Assembly (NCBI GenBank): GCA_016350165.1
Contig: CP066225.1
Span: 2,976,001-3,040,000 of the forward strand
Reading direction: 5' to 3'
Origin: Planctomycetota bacterium
GTDB lineage: Bacteria > Planctomycetota > Phycisphaerae > Phycisphaerales > Phycisphaeraceae
DNA: 64,000 bases
The notes under the pieces were generated by a model. The model was not told the origin of the DNA. It was given only the letters and a program-made list of their open reading frames with translations, and did no database searches. Shown in pieces: positions 26,815-35,506 of this stretch; position 1 is the first letter of the stretch, and every line of letters starts with the position of its first letter. The position numbers were made by a program, and so were the translations under genes.

Positions 26815-27885
26815 ATGATTCACATCGAGCACGAATTCAACCAGCAGACCTGCGATCAGATCAATAATTTTCTGTATTCAGCCCCAATCGGCGTCTGCGG
26901 CGAGCACGATCCTCGTTGGCTCAACGTCCTCAAGCACGGCCTCGGCCACCGCGTCATGGCCATCATCAGTCGCAACTCACAAAACCAAATCGACGGTTAC
27001 TGCCCACTTGCTCTGGTCAAAAGCGCCCTCTTCGGCCGCTTCCTCGTCAGCCTCCCATATCTCAACCGAGCAGGCGTCATCGCTTCATCACCCGAAATCG
27101 CAAACGCAATCTCAACCAAAGCCGCCGATGCTGCCAACCTCGTCAACGCTCAATATCTCGAACTCCGTCACATGACCGAGCAACAACTCACCACCGATTC
27201 GCTCCCCGAATCGCGCAACGAAAAACTCATCATGGCTCTCGATCTCGCTCAATTCAATCAAGATCAGGATGCCCTCTTCAAAGCCATCGGCCCAAAAGTT
27301 CGTAACCAGGTTCGTAAAGGTGAAAAAAACAACCTCACCATTCAGTGGGGTTCGCATGAATTGATCGATGATTTCTACAACATTTTTGCGATCAATATGC
27401 GCGATCTCGGCACACCTGTTTACTCTAAGCGCTTGTTTGAGTCCATGGCCACGCAGTTCAGCAACGATTGCGAATTTGCCGTCGTCTCATATCAAGACAA
27501 ACCAATCTCAGCAGCAGTCCTGGTTCACGATTCACTCACACAAGACAAACGTACGCAAGTTCCAAGCGCAAGTTGTTTACGTGACTACAATTTCACCAAC
27601 GCAAACATGTGGATGTATCACCAACTGCTACTTCGTGCCATGCAACGTGGCAGCGAAAAATTTGATTTTGGTCGATCCTCCGAAGACTCGGGCACGTACC
27701 GTTTTAAGAAGCAGTGGGGCGCGAAACCTCACGCATGCACTTGGCAATACCATGTGCGAAAAGGCGCAATCGGATCGATGCGTCCTGATGATGAAGGCAT
27801 GAAACGCAAAGTCGAAATGTGGAAGAAAATGCCTCTATGGATCACCAAAGCCATAGGCCCATCCATCGTCAAGGGCATCCCCTAA
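26815..27885 (+). CDS. FemAB-like GNAT-fold acyltransferase
   Basis: The 356-residue protein begins at ATG 26815 (MIHIEHEF). The frame is open 40 residues further upstream, but that part is not conserved in character. The FemAB/GNAT pattern is clear in the C-terminal half: KVRNQVRKGEKNNL, FYNIFAINMRDLGTPVYSKRLF, and FDFGRSSEDSGTYRFKKQWG, a hallmark of FemAB-related proteins in exopolysaccharide/PEP-CTERM loci. Classical FemAB enzymes add amino acids from aminoacyl-tRNA to peptidoglycan. The environmental homologues are thought to acylate surface glycans. The gap to manC is about 200 bases. No exosortase or PEP-CTERM protein is in the window, so the exact role is open. Confidence 0.8.
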   Translation: MIHIEHEFNQQTCDQINNFLYSAPIGVCGEHDPRWLNVLKHGLGHRVMAIISRNSQNQIDGYCPLALVKSALFGRFLVSLPYLNRAGVIASSPEIANAISTKAADAANLVNAQYLELRHMTEQQLTTDSLPESRNEKLIMALDLAQFNQDQDALFKAIGPKVRNQVRKGEKNNLTIQWGSHELIDDFYNIFAINMRDLGTPVYSKRLFESMATQFSNDCEFAVVSYQDKPISAAVLVHDSLTQDKRTQVPSASCLRDYNFTNANMWMYHQLLLRAMQRGSEKFDFGRSSEDSGTYRFKKQWGAKPHACTWQYHVRKGAIGSMRPDDEGMKRKVEMWKKMPLWITKAIGPSIVKGIP

Positions 27886-27994
27886 GCCTTATACACTTTC
27901 GGTCATCTTCGTCACCATATGACGATCATACAGGTGACACAACTTGCTGTTATGACATGTTTTTAAGCAATAAAACCGCAAAAGGCTGCCTATA

Positions 27995-29470
27995 ATGCTA
28001 CCTATGAAGTCATGGATGCAACGTAAGGTTATCCTCACAATCTTACTTCTCATAGTGTTCAGTCTGGCTGGCTCAGCCGGGCTGCTTTCGTATGCAAACT
28101 CGAATTTTGCGATCTTTTCAGAAATCCAACTCATCGGCAGCGTTAAAGATCAAGACGGCAAGACCGCAACCAATCAAAAGAAGAAGCTCAGTAACTACGA
28201 CCTCATCGGCTATAACTCAGCTAAGCAGCGCTTAGGTAAAAAAATGCCAACCGGCCGTGGTATCAAAATGGGTCACGTCGAAGGCCCCGCACGTGAATAC
28301 ATCCCAAACACAACAACCAATAATTTCAAAAGTGTAAATTTTCACAAAAAAAGCGGGCAATCCAAAGTTTCAGGTCACGCAACTGCAACCGCATCGCGTC
28401 TCTATGGCACAGGTGGTCTTGCCAAAGGTGTCACCGATGTCGATCTATACAGTGCAAGCGACTGGATGGGCAAAGGCTATCTTAAAGCAGGTTCCAAAGA
28501 CAGTCCTGTTGATAACGACATTCGCATTTTCTCTAACTCATGGATAGGTGGCGAAAGTAAAGGCACTGAGCACATACTTCGTCGCGTTGATTACATCGTT
28601 GATCGTGATGGCGTTATCGTCGTTGCCGGCGTTAACAACGGACGTAATACACAAGTTCCTTCATTGCTCGGTAGCAGTTGGAACGGCATTGCTGTCGGTA
28701 CATGGGGTGGTAAAGGTAGCAGCGGCGGATACACACATACTGAAGGTGAAGGACGCGTTAAGCCTGATATCGTAGGCGTGCGTGATCTCACCAGTTTTAC
28801 AACGCCGCTCGTCTCAGCAACCGCTGCGATGATTCTTGAAATAGCAGATAAAGATCAAGATGCTGAAATGGCGCAACCAACCGTCGTCAAAGCGATGCTT
28901 CTCTCCGGTGCGACAAAGCCTTGGAACTGGAAACCTGAAGAAGCTCATTCACTCGACAAATACTTTGGTGCGGGTGTACTCAACGTCAATAACACGCTCA
29001 TGATCGCAGAAGGGCAAAAAGCAGAACCATCTGGAAAACTAGATGATTTCGGTTGGTCGTATGTTGCACTCAAACCTAATCAGGCAGTTCGATACTTGAT
29101 TGAAAAGCAAGATGAAAAATCGAATTGGGGGCCGCTCGCAATCACCATCGATTGGAATCGCTCGATTCAAGGTCCAGTGACTTTCACGCTTGGCCCTGAA
29201 AAACAAAACACAATCAATCGTTGGATGGGCACACCTGCGATTGCTGATTTTGATCTGCGTCTGATCAAAATCGAAGATGATGGTTCAACCAAAATTGTTG
29301 CAATGAGCGACAGCGAACGTGACAACGTCGAACACATTTATTTCAACGAACTTCCGCCGGGCAAATACGCGATCGAAATCCTTCGTCAGAACATTAATAA
29401 AGAAACAGAGCCGTGGCCGTTCGCACTCGCATGGCGCATCGGCGGCGAAAACTGGCGTGGTGATAATTAA
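27995..29470 (+). CDS. Exported subtilisin-like (S8) protease with Glu at the catalytic Asp position
   Basis: Of 491 residues, an N-terminal hydrophobic segment (12-34) is a signal peptide or anchor. S8 blocks can be placed: GIKMGHVEG (first acid; Glu96 where subtilisins have Asp), VSGHATATASRL (His128), a VVVAGVNNGRN block (oxyanion Asn near 214), and TSFTTPLVSATAAMI (Ser267). The catalytic order is therefore Glu/His/Ser. After the protease domain a C-terminal domain of about 150 residues (LDDFGWSYVALKPNQAVRYLIE, LPPGKYAIEILRQ) resembles the beta-sandwich P-type tails of secreted proteases. RBS AAAAGG lies 10 bases upstream. It may be an active variant protease or a binding-only relative. 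It ends at a strong terminator. Confidence 0.75.
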   Translation: MLPMKSWMQRKVILTILLLIVFSLAGSAGLLSYANSNFAIFSEIQLIGSVKDQDGKTATNQKKKLSNYDLIGYNSAKQRLGKKMPTGRGIKMGHVEGPAREYIPNTTTNNFKSVNFHKKSGQSKVSGHATATASRLYGTGGLAKGVTDVDLYSASDWMGKGYLKAGSKDSPVDNDIRIFSNSWIGGESKGTEHILRRVDYIVDRDGVIVVAGVNNGRNTQVPSLLGSSWNGIAVGTWGGKGSSGGYTHTEGEGRVKPDIVGVRDLTSFTTPLVSATAAMILEIADKDQDAEMAQPTVVKAMLLSGATKPWNWKPEEAHSLDKYFGAGVLNVNNTLMIAEGQKAEPSGKLDDFGWSYVALKPNQAVRYLIEKQDEKSNWGPLAITIDWNRSIQGPVTFTLGPEKQNTINRWMGTPAIADFDLRLIKIEDDGSTKIVAMSDSERDNVEHIYFNELPPGKYAIEILRQNINKETEPWPFALAWRIGGENWRGDN

Positions 29471-29487
29471 ATAGTACGTATTACCGA

Positions 29488-29502
29488 CTAATAAATGATT
29501 AG
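29488..29502. promoter_or_regulatory. Feo-type palindrome with one mismatch
   Basis: CTAATAAATGATTAG differs by one base from the palindrome between the feoB halves. It lies between a stop codon and a terminator, 320 bases before the next gene, so a regulatory role is doubtful. Confidence 0.25.
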
Positions 29503-29530
29503 ACAGCATGTGATCACACATGCTGTTTTT
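29503..29530 (+). terminator. Rho-independent terminator of the S8-like gene
   Basis: A perfect 10-bp stem (ACAGCATGTG with CACATGCTGT, loop ATCA) runs into a T-tract. Confidence 0.85.
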
Positions 29531-29824
29531 ATGCGCTGATATGCCAGTCAATTTGTATCACTTGTATTGATTGTGTGCTTTGTATCAAGATGTCACGTGC
29601 GCGTGTGCGGGTTGGGGAAAATGAAGGGGCGATAAAAAATCGTTTTTCAGCCCTGAGAAGTGAAGCAGCATTTTCGGACCGTCGATGAAACCTATGAGGC
29701 ATGATGGATCGACAGGGGACGGGATCGAACTGCTAGTCACCTAATTCGAGTCAAAGCAGATCGAAATTAAAAGGATTGATTTCGGACAAAACGTATCAGT
29801 GTCACTGGTCAGGATGAAATCAAC

Positions 29825-30286
29825 ATGAATGTAGCAAATCATAAACGTCAAGTCTTAGCGCGTATCGTCGGTCTGGCCGACGGACAGGAAATCGTTTCCG
29901 CGAAATTACTCGAAACTGAATGTGAAGCACCATGCACTTCTTCAAACTGCGGATCATTCGGCAGCACACCTTTCTGTGAGGGAACAGAAGAACTGGAACA
30001 ATATCTCGAAGGGCTCGGTGAGCAGGTCAACAAACTGCACATCGCGATGATGCGGCAAGATCTCTTGCAACTCGAAGAACTCGTCGAGGACATCAAACGC
30101 GGAGCTGGCAGTTACGGCCTCCGTCGAATCACCGCCATGGCCGACCGGTTGGACGCCGAGTTGGAAACCGACTCCGATGACGATCTTTGCGGTTTGGTCA
30201 ATCAGGTCAGCGCGCTCAGTGAAGTCTGCAGAGAGATGCTCTGCGGCGACGAACAGGGGGGCGACGATTATCTCCCCGGCGCATAA
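29825..30286 (+). CDS. Small Hpt-like helical protein lacking the phospho-accepting histidine
   Basis: The 153-residue soluble protein has AGGATG about 9 bases upstream of its ATG. The central part (about 70-120) reads as a four-helix histidine-phosphotransfer fold: AMMRQDLLQLEELVEDIKRGAGSYGLRRITAMADRLDAEL. Aligned with the Hpt signature (AH-T-LKG-S-AG-x-x-GA), the histidine is replaced by Glu, while Lys, Ala-Gly and the following Gly are kept. Several Cys (near 33, 37, 42, 51) precede the domain. Known inactive Hpt domains act as inhibitors or adaptors in phosphorelays; that role here is inference. It is monocistronic with a terminator about 110 bases downstream. No kinase gene is nearby. 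Confidence 0.6.
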   Translation: MNVANHKRQVLARIVGLADGQEIVSAKLLETECEAPCTSSNCGSFGSTPFCEGTEELEQYLEGLGEQVNKLHIAMMRQDLLQLEELVEDIKRGAGSYGLRRITAMADRLDAELETDSDDDLCGLVNQVSALSEVCREMLCGDEQGGDDYLPGA

Positions 30287-30393
30287 ATGATGGCTGAGTG
30301 CGGTTAGATATGAAAAATATATTTAGCACGAGTGATCTCAAAGTATGAACCGAATACTTATTCGGACGTACTAGATACAGAATCATGTTACGT

Positions 30394-30427
30394 AACGCTC
30401 TGCTGTGGCGGCAGGGCGTTTTTTTAT
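30394..30427 (+). terminator. Rho-independent terminator of the Hpt-like gene
   Basis: A 10-bp stem (AACGC, TCTGC pairing with GCAGG, GCGTT; one G-U) with a 7-base loop is followed by seven T. Confidence 0.8.
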
Positions 30428-31017
30428 GCCCAGTTCCAGATCAATGACGGTGCGATGAATGTTGAGATTGGATCGAATGGCGGGTTGGATTTTTGTTGTG
30501 GATTTTCTGATGTCTGGCTGAAAATTTGGGAACATTGGGATAATTGTTTGGTCTAATAATAAATGGGCCTTAGAGGGCGATAATCCGCGAATTTTGGTCA
30601 GTTATGGGGCGTTGGGCTACATATATATAGTATTAGGTCGATAATAAGTGGAGAGGAATGTCCTGCGAGGTATTTCTGGGAGGCTGAGCGGGACATGGGA
30701 TTGGAAAATGAGATGCGATTTACAAAGTAGTCGCTCACGTTTATCCAGACGATCGTCAAGATCTTGGTGGGGCGGGGTGAACCGCTCTTGACGGTCCGAC
30801 GAATAAAAGGGATAAAGGGAGCATGAATGTGAAAATGGGGGATTTTGCAGCGAAATCAAATCTGCTGCGAAACTTACATGCAATGAGACTTGGGAATCAA
30901 GTGAGATAAATCGGGATCTCAGAGCGGGAGAGGTTGAGGGGTGAGAAAATGGGGAGACTTAGGGGCAGGATCAGGAGTTTGCTAGCAATTAAACGCACAC
31001 GATGCGGAGATGGTCAG
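30428..31017. other. Gene-poor 590-base spacer
   Basis: No convincing gene is present. Short open frames on both strands lack ribosome-binding sites. An upstream in-frame extension of the next gene (from 30934) is present but disfavoured. Confidence 0.45.
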
Positions 31018-32382
31018 ATGAATCGACTCAGAAAACTTGGTGGATACGGCTTGTTCTTTTTGATGGCAGTTGCTGTCATGGGTTTCACTTGGGCGGCAGA
31101 CGGTCCGTTTGTGGCTGAGGTCACGAAGGACAACGTGGATGTGATGAGTGGAGCGGGTAAGCGTGTCTACTACAAGATGGGTCAGCTGAAGAAGGGTGAT
31201 CAGGTTGTGGTGAGAGGTCGTTTGTTCGGCTGGTACCGCATTGAATGCCCGACTGGTGTTTACAGCTACGTGTCGAAGGCGTTTGTTGATTTGAAGGGTG
31301 ATCGCACGATTGGTGTGGTCAACAAGGACGGCACTGAGGTGAAGGCTGGCATGATGGGTGGTAAGGAAGGCGATCATAGTCGCGTGCAGCTTTTGCTGAA
31401 CGAAGGTGACACGGTGAAGATCGTGGGTGAAGCTGGTAACAGTTTGTACAAGATCATTCCGCCAAAGGAAGCGACTGCGTTTGTTGAGCCGGGCTCACTG
31501 ACCACGGTAACAACTGCACAACAACTGCAACGCGAAAAAGATCGTCTGGCAGCAGAGGCAGCTAAGGCGGCAGCGACGGAAGTGGGTGCTGCGGAAAAAG
31601 CAGCGGCTGCTGAAGTAGAAGCGGCGCAAGCGGCAGCAGCGGCGGGTGCGAAGAAACCAGTTGATGCTGCAACTGAAAAACCAGGCACAACACAGAAACC
31701 AACTATCGCGGAATTGGCGAGAGCAGCAGCGGCAGGTAAAAAGCCAGCCGATGCAGCGAAGACGCCGGGTCTAACTTTGAGTGATAAGACGAAGGTCGCG
31801 GCGAAGCCGGGTGAGGTGAAGTACCTGCAGGGCGACAAGGGTGAGGTTCTGGATGAGAGTAATGTCTCGAAGGAATTGAAGGCGCTTGATGCGAAGATGC
31901 AGGAGTTGATGAAGAAGAATCTGGAAGAGCAGCCGTTGGATGTGATGATTGCTGCTTATGAGAAGATGCTTGCTCGTAAAGACGTGAGCGATATTGATAA
32001 AGAAGTTGTGAAGATTCGCGTTGAATCGCTCAAACACAACAAGAAGCTGCTGATGTTGTTGGCTGCGTTGGAAGAGGCAGAGAAGCCTGTGAAGGTTGAA
32101 GTGCCTAAGGAAGAAGTGGTCGTGATTGAGTACGATGCGGTTGGTCAGTTGTTGGCGAGTGCGGTGTATGATGGCACGACACTTCCACGCATGTACCGAT
32201 TGGTTGATCCTGCGAGTAATCGTACATTGGTTTATGTGAAGCCGGGCCAGTTGGTTGATGGTCGTGCGACGCTTGGGAGATTGGTTGGGATTGTTGGTTC
32301 ACAGCAGTTTGATCAGTCTTTGAAGCTGAACGTGATTAAGGTTGAGAAGATTGATGTGTTAGAGAAGTCTTCGAAGAAATAA
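31018..32382 (+). CDS. Secreted SH3-like domain protein with Ala-rich linker, function unknown
   Basis: The 454-residue protein starts at ATG 31018, with GGAGA about 8 bases upstream, and has a signal peptide (hydrophobic core to TWAA). The N-terminal 140 residues hold two SH3b-like units: VTKDNVDVMSGAGKRVYYKMGQLKKGDQVVV...GWYRIECP, and a second around VVNKDGTEVKAGMMGG...LNEGDTVKIVGEAGN. A helical Ala/Lys/Glu-rich linker (about 165-260) follows. The C-terminal part is a charged helical segment (KELKALDAKMQELMKKN) plus a beta domain (VGQLLASAVYDGTTLPRMYRLVDP). SH3b proteins often bind peptidoglycan or cell-surface ligands. It carries its own terminator. A structural role at the cell envelope is the most I would infer. 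Confidence 0.8.
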   Translation: MNRLRKLGGYGLFFLMAVAVMGFTWAADGPFVAEVTKDNVDVMSGAGKRVYYKMGQLKKGDQVVVRGRLFGWYRIECPTGVYSYVSKAFVDLKGDRTIGVVNKDGTEVKAGMMGGKEGDHSRVQLLLNEGDTVKIVGEAGNSLYKIIPPKEATAFVEPGSLTTVTTAQQLQREKDRLAAEAAKAAATEVGAAEKAAAAEVEAAQAAAAAGAKKPVDAATEKPGTTQKPTIAELARAAAAGKKPADAAKTPGLTLSDKTKVAAKPGEVKYLQGDKGEVLDESNVSKELKALDAKMQELMKKNLEEQPLDVMIAAYEKMLARKDVSDIDKEVVKIRVESLKHNKKLLMLLAALEEAEKPVKVEVPKEEVVVIEYDAVGQLLASAVYDGTTLPRMYRLVDPASNRTLVYVKPGQLVDGRATLGRLVGIVGSQQFDQSLKLNVIKVEKIDVLEKSSKK

Positions 32383-32408
32383 TCGAAGTGTATGAATATG
32401 AGAATGAG

Positions 32409-32439
32409 AAGCTCGAGTCGTTTGGCTCGAGCTTTTTTT
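32409..32439 (+). terminator. Rho-independent terminator of the SH3-like gene
   Basis: A 9-bp perfect stem (AAGCTCGAG with CTCGAGCTT) with an 8-base loop is followed by seven T. Confidence 0.88.
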
Positions 32440-33179
32440 GTGGGTGTTGTGGGTGGTTTGCGCGCATGAAATGAAATGGATTTGGGAATTGGACGGCGCA
32501 CGGAAGTGATGGGAAATTGGATGTTTTTTTGTTTTTGGTTTGGGTGTTTTGAATCGTTTTATTGGTAATAAAGGAGTTAGGGGTGATGGATGTAACAAAG
32601 GCGCGCGTTTGCGCGCATGAAAGCGCGTTTGGGGCTTATTTTGAAGGGTGAAAATGGTTAGAAATGGTATGGAAATGGATAGAAACGGCGCGGAATGGAT
32701 GAGAAATGGGTTGAAATGGTTGAAGAATTGCGCGCTTTGATTTAGCTGAATGCATGAATGTGCGCGCGGTTTGTGTTTGGTTTGGTGGAGCCCTCAACGG
32801 GGCCGGGCGGGCCTTTGTGGGGTGTGCGAAGGATTTGGTCTTGGATGGGGTGGTGGTGTGAGCTTTGAGGTGGTGATGGGTTGTTTTACTGTAGCGTGTC
32901 GTTGGATGGGAGATTGAATTTTGAGGTGGGGAGGGAGTGAGGTGTGGGCACGGCGAGCGTGGCTTGCTGGCTGTTGGTGAGATGTTTCACTTGAGCGTAT
33001 CGTTGGTTAGAGCGTGGGTGCGGTGTCTCTTTGCTGTGTGTTGTTGGTTTTGGGGTGTGATTGTGTATGTGGGGGATTGGCAAAAGTGGGGAAATGGTTG
33101 GTGTTTAAGCTATGGGTGATTTGTTGTTATGGCGTATTATGGTTGTTGTGAGATGATTTGAAATGAGAATGTATGGGGT
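32440..33179. other. G-rich 740-base spacer with phased repeats
   Basis: No gene is supported. The spacer is strongly G/T-rich on the + strand, holds several GCGCGC words and a run of phased GAAATGG units (32650-32719). Confidence 0.5.
32650..32719. repeat. Seven GAAATGG-like units at 10-11 base spacing
   Basis: Units GAAATGG, GAAACGG or GGAATGG begin near 32651, 32661, 32672, 32682, 32692, 32703 and 32713. The average period is about 10.4 bases, which matches the helical repeat of B-DNA, so all units face the same side. Confidence 0.6.
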
Positions 33180-35234
33180 ATGAAGATGAAGACTGATGAA
33201 GCGGTTAAAGAAATTGAGCTATGTGAATGTTTGACGTTGTTTGAGAAAGAGGAGGGGTTTCGGGTTGAGATGGTGGAGAGGACGCCGATGGGGCGGCGGA
33301 TGTTTTATTTGTTTTGTGGGATTTGTTTGACGTTGTTGCCGGGGGTATTGAAGTGGGGTGGGGTTTTTGAAGGGGAAGTGTGGGCGCATTTGAATCGGCT
33401 ACTAGGTTCAATGATGTTGGTGACGGGGGTTGCATGCGTGTTTGGTGTATATATTTTGTGGCGTATGATTGTTAGAAGTGGTGTAGTGGAGTTTGATGGT
33501 GAATTGCTGACGGTTGTGAAGTCGTATAACAGTCAAACGAAAAAGTGTGTTGGGTATGGGGTTAAGGTGAATGAGGTTTTGGGGTTGCGGATGTATGAGG
33601 AACGTCGGGGTTCTATTGCGCGATGGTTATTTGGGCTTGGCAGGAAATGGACGAATCGTAAACGGATGGAGATTGTGGTGGATGGAGGCACGTTCCAGTT
33701 GTTCAGGAATTGGAAGGAAGAGGAACTGCGGGTATTGATTGATTTGTTAGTTACGCGGTTGGATTTGTTGGAGATGGGTGAGCGAGAGCGGGAAGAGGAG
33801 GTTGATGGTGGTGTTGTGAGAATGAAGACTTCGCTGCCTAAGGAATGGCGGATTGAACGATGGATTATGTGGGGATGTTTGTTGCTGTTTGTATTTTTGG
33901 CTGGTTTTGTGTTTTTGAATTGGGGAGATAAAAAATCGATTGTGGAAGTGGCGTTATTGATGGCGTTACTGCCTTTGGTTGTGCTGAAGTTATGGTCGGA
34001 TAAAGGAACGAAGGCGGGGAGGGAGTTGGCTGATCAGTATCGGTATTGTGAAATGTCGGATATTGAGATGATGGATCAGAAAGATGAGTTACGTGAGTGT
34101 GATATTGAGGAGGAAGATTTACCCCCTATGCCAGGGTATGGGAATCTGAAATTTCTGAAGACGACTTCTGGGTTTATTTTGAAGATACAGCATCGGTTTG
34201 TGGGGCGATATAAGAAGTGGTTGATAGCAATTGGCAGTGTTAGTGTTCTTGTCGGTTTAGGATGTCTTGGTTCGCTGCATGATGGTTTTGAATCAACGCT
34301 TAGAGATGACGCGGAGAGTTGGATTTTTGTAGGTGTTGCAATTGGTGTTGGCATTGTTTGTTTGTTTAGTGCGATTAGCTGCTTTTTCTTGTTAGTTCAT
34401 TCAGAGCGATTGGTTTGGAATGAGAAGGAGCATACGTTTGGCACGGGGAGTGTGGCGGGGAATATGTTTAAGGTAGATAAGATTTATGGGGTGCGTTTAT
34501 TGATTCTTGCGCATCGTGATTATGAGATTGGGGTGGGAAATGAGAAGAAGCGAAAACGAAATGCGAAGGTTGAGGTGGTGACGCGTGAAGCGGTTAATAC
34601 TGTGACGACGGAATGGGAAGAGGATGATTGCAGATGGATGTTGGAGGTATTGAAGCAAAAGACTGATGTTGCGGTTTTGCCTGATCGGTATCGTGGTGAT
34701 GAGCAAACTGATGATCGGGTGAAGATGAATTGGCGTAGTACGATGCGACGAAGGGATTGGAGGAAGTTGCGTAATGCTGTATTGATATTGGTTATTATTA
34801 TGTCTGGATTTTTGGGGTGGGGTATTCATGATACGGTTGACCGATTGGATTGGGTTAAGGTGACTGGGGAGGTGCTTAGTATTGAGATTGTCGAAGATCA
34901 TTCGGTTGTGAAGTATTGGTATGAGGTGGACGGGAAGGTGTATCGAGCTGGTGATGCAGGGCAATATGCGCTGCAAAATTATCCAATCGGTAAGCGCGTT
35001 GAAATTTATTATGATCCGGATGATGTTGGGCGTGCGAGCATGAGTAAATCGAGTGTGCTTGGTATTTATTTCCTATGTGGTGTGCTTGTGTTGATGTGGT
35101 TTGGTTGGTTTTTGATGGTGATCAAGCTAAAGCCAAATGAGAAGCAGTTTGCACTTGCAGAGAAGTTGTATAAAGAAAATGGTGGACGAAGAGGTTGGAA
35201 TCGTGTGCGAAGTGAGCGGGGTGAAGCGGAGTAG
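33180..35234 (+). CDS. Multi-pass membrane protein with C-terminal DUF3592 domain
   Basis: The 684-residue protein has about six to eight TM segments. Two similar blocks are visible: residues about 36-195 and about 330-500 each have paired TM helices, then a beta segment (VVEFDGELLTVV / LVWNEKEHTFGTG), then a VxxVxGLRM / VDKIYGVRLL step. Each ends in an E/W-rich helix (WKEEELRVLIDLL / WEEDDCRWMLEVL), which suggests internal duplication. The C-terminus (about 565-665) is a DUF3592 domain between two TM segments: WVKVTGEVLSIEIVEDHSVVKYW..., YPIGKRVEIYYDPDDVGRAS. DUF3592 proteins are poorly characterised. The first ATG (33180) or the one 6 bases later may be used. Codon use is TTG/GTG-rich. Confidence 0.8.
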   Translation: MKMKTDEAVKEIELCECLTLFEKEEGFRVEMVERTPMGRRMFYLFCGICLTLLPGVLKWGGVFEGEVWAHLNRLLGSMMLVTGVACVFGVYILWRMIVRSGVVEFDGELLTVVKSYNSQTKKCVGYGVKVNEVLGLRMYEERRGSIARWLFGLGRKWTNRKRMEIVVDGGTFQLFRNWKEEELRVLIDLLVTRLDLLEMGEREREEEVDGGVVRMKTSLPKEWRIERWIMWGCLLLFVFLAGFVFLNWGDKKSIVEVALLMALLPLVVLKLWSDKGTKAGRELADQYRYCEMSDIEMMDQKDELRECDIEEEDLPPMPGYGNLKFLKTTSGFILKIQHRFVGRYKKWLIAIGSVSVLVGLGCLGSLHDGFESTLRDDAESWIFVGVAIGVGIVCLFSAISCFFLLVHSERLVWNEKEHTFGTGSVAGNMFKVDKIYGVRLLILAHRDYEIGVGNEKKRKRNAKVEVVTREAVNTVTTEWEEDDCRWMLEVLKQKTDVAVLPDRYRGDEQTDDRVKMNWRSTMRRRDWRKLRNAVLILVIIMSGFLGWGIHDTVDRLDWVKVTGEVLSIEIVEDHSVVKYWYEVDGKVYRAGDAGQYALQNYPIGKRVEIYYDPDDVGRASMSKSSVLGIYFLCGVLVLMWFGWFLMVIKLKPNEKQFALAEKLYKENGGRRGWNRVRSERGEAE

Positions 35235-35369
35235 GATTCACGAAATCAGGTAAATGCGTTGACATGGGGGGTGTGGTCTGTAAACTATATATAGCAAATT
35301 AGCTATAATTTTAATTTTAGATATTTCATGAAGCGTGTGAAATAACAGACGTTTTTGATGATGTTGCTA

Positions 35370-35405
35370 AGCACCTGCGATTTGAGTCGTGGGTGCTGCT
35401 TTTAT
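35370..35405 (+). terminator. Rho-independent terminator downstream of the DUF3592 gene
   Basis: An AGCACC/GGTGCT stem extended by an inner CGA/TCG pairing is followed by a short T-tract, about 135 bases past the stop. Confidence 0.55.
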
Positions 35406-35506
35406 GAGTGTGGTTTGAATGCAGACAGTGTTGTGGGAAGGGGGTATGATGAATCTGGTGCGACTGTTGTCGTGGTGAAGTTTTTGTCAATGAAGAATTG
35501 GTTTTA

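Noticed and set aside
26815-29470. PEP-CTERM/exosortase system around the FemAB-like gene
   Set aside because: No exosortase and no protein with a C-terminal PEP motif plus TM helix is present in the window.
30332-30556. 74-codon open frame after the Hpt-like gene
   Set aside because: It overlaps the terminator at 30394-30427 and has no ribosome-binding site.
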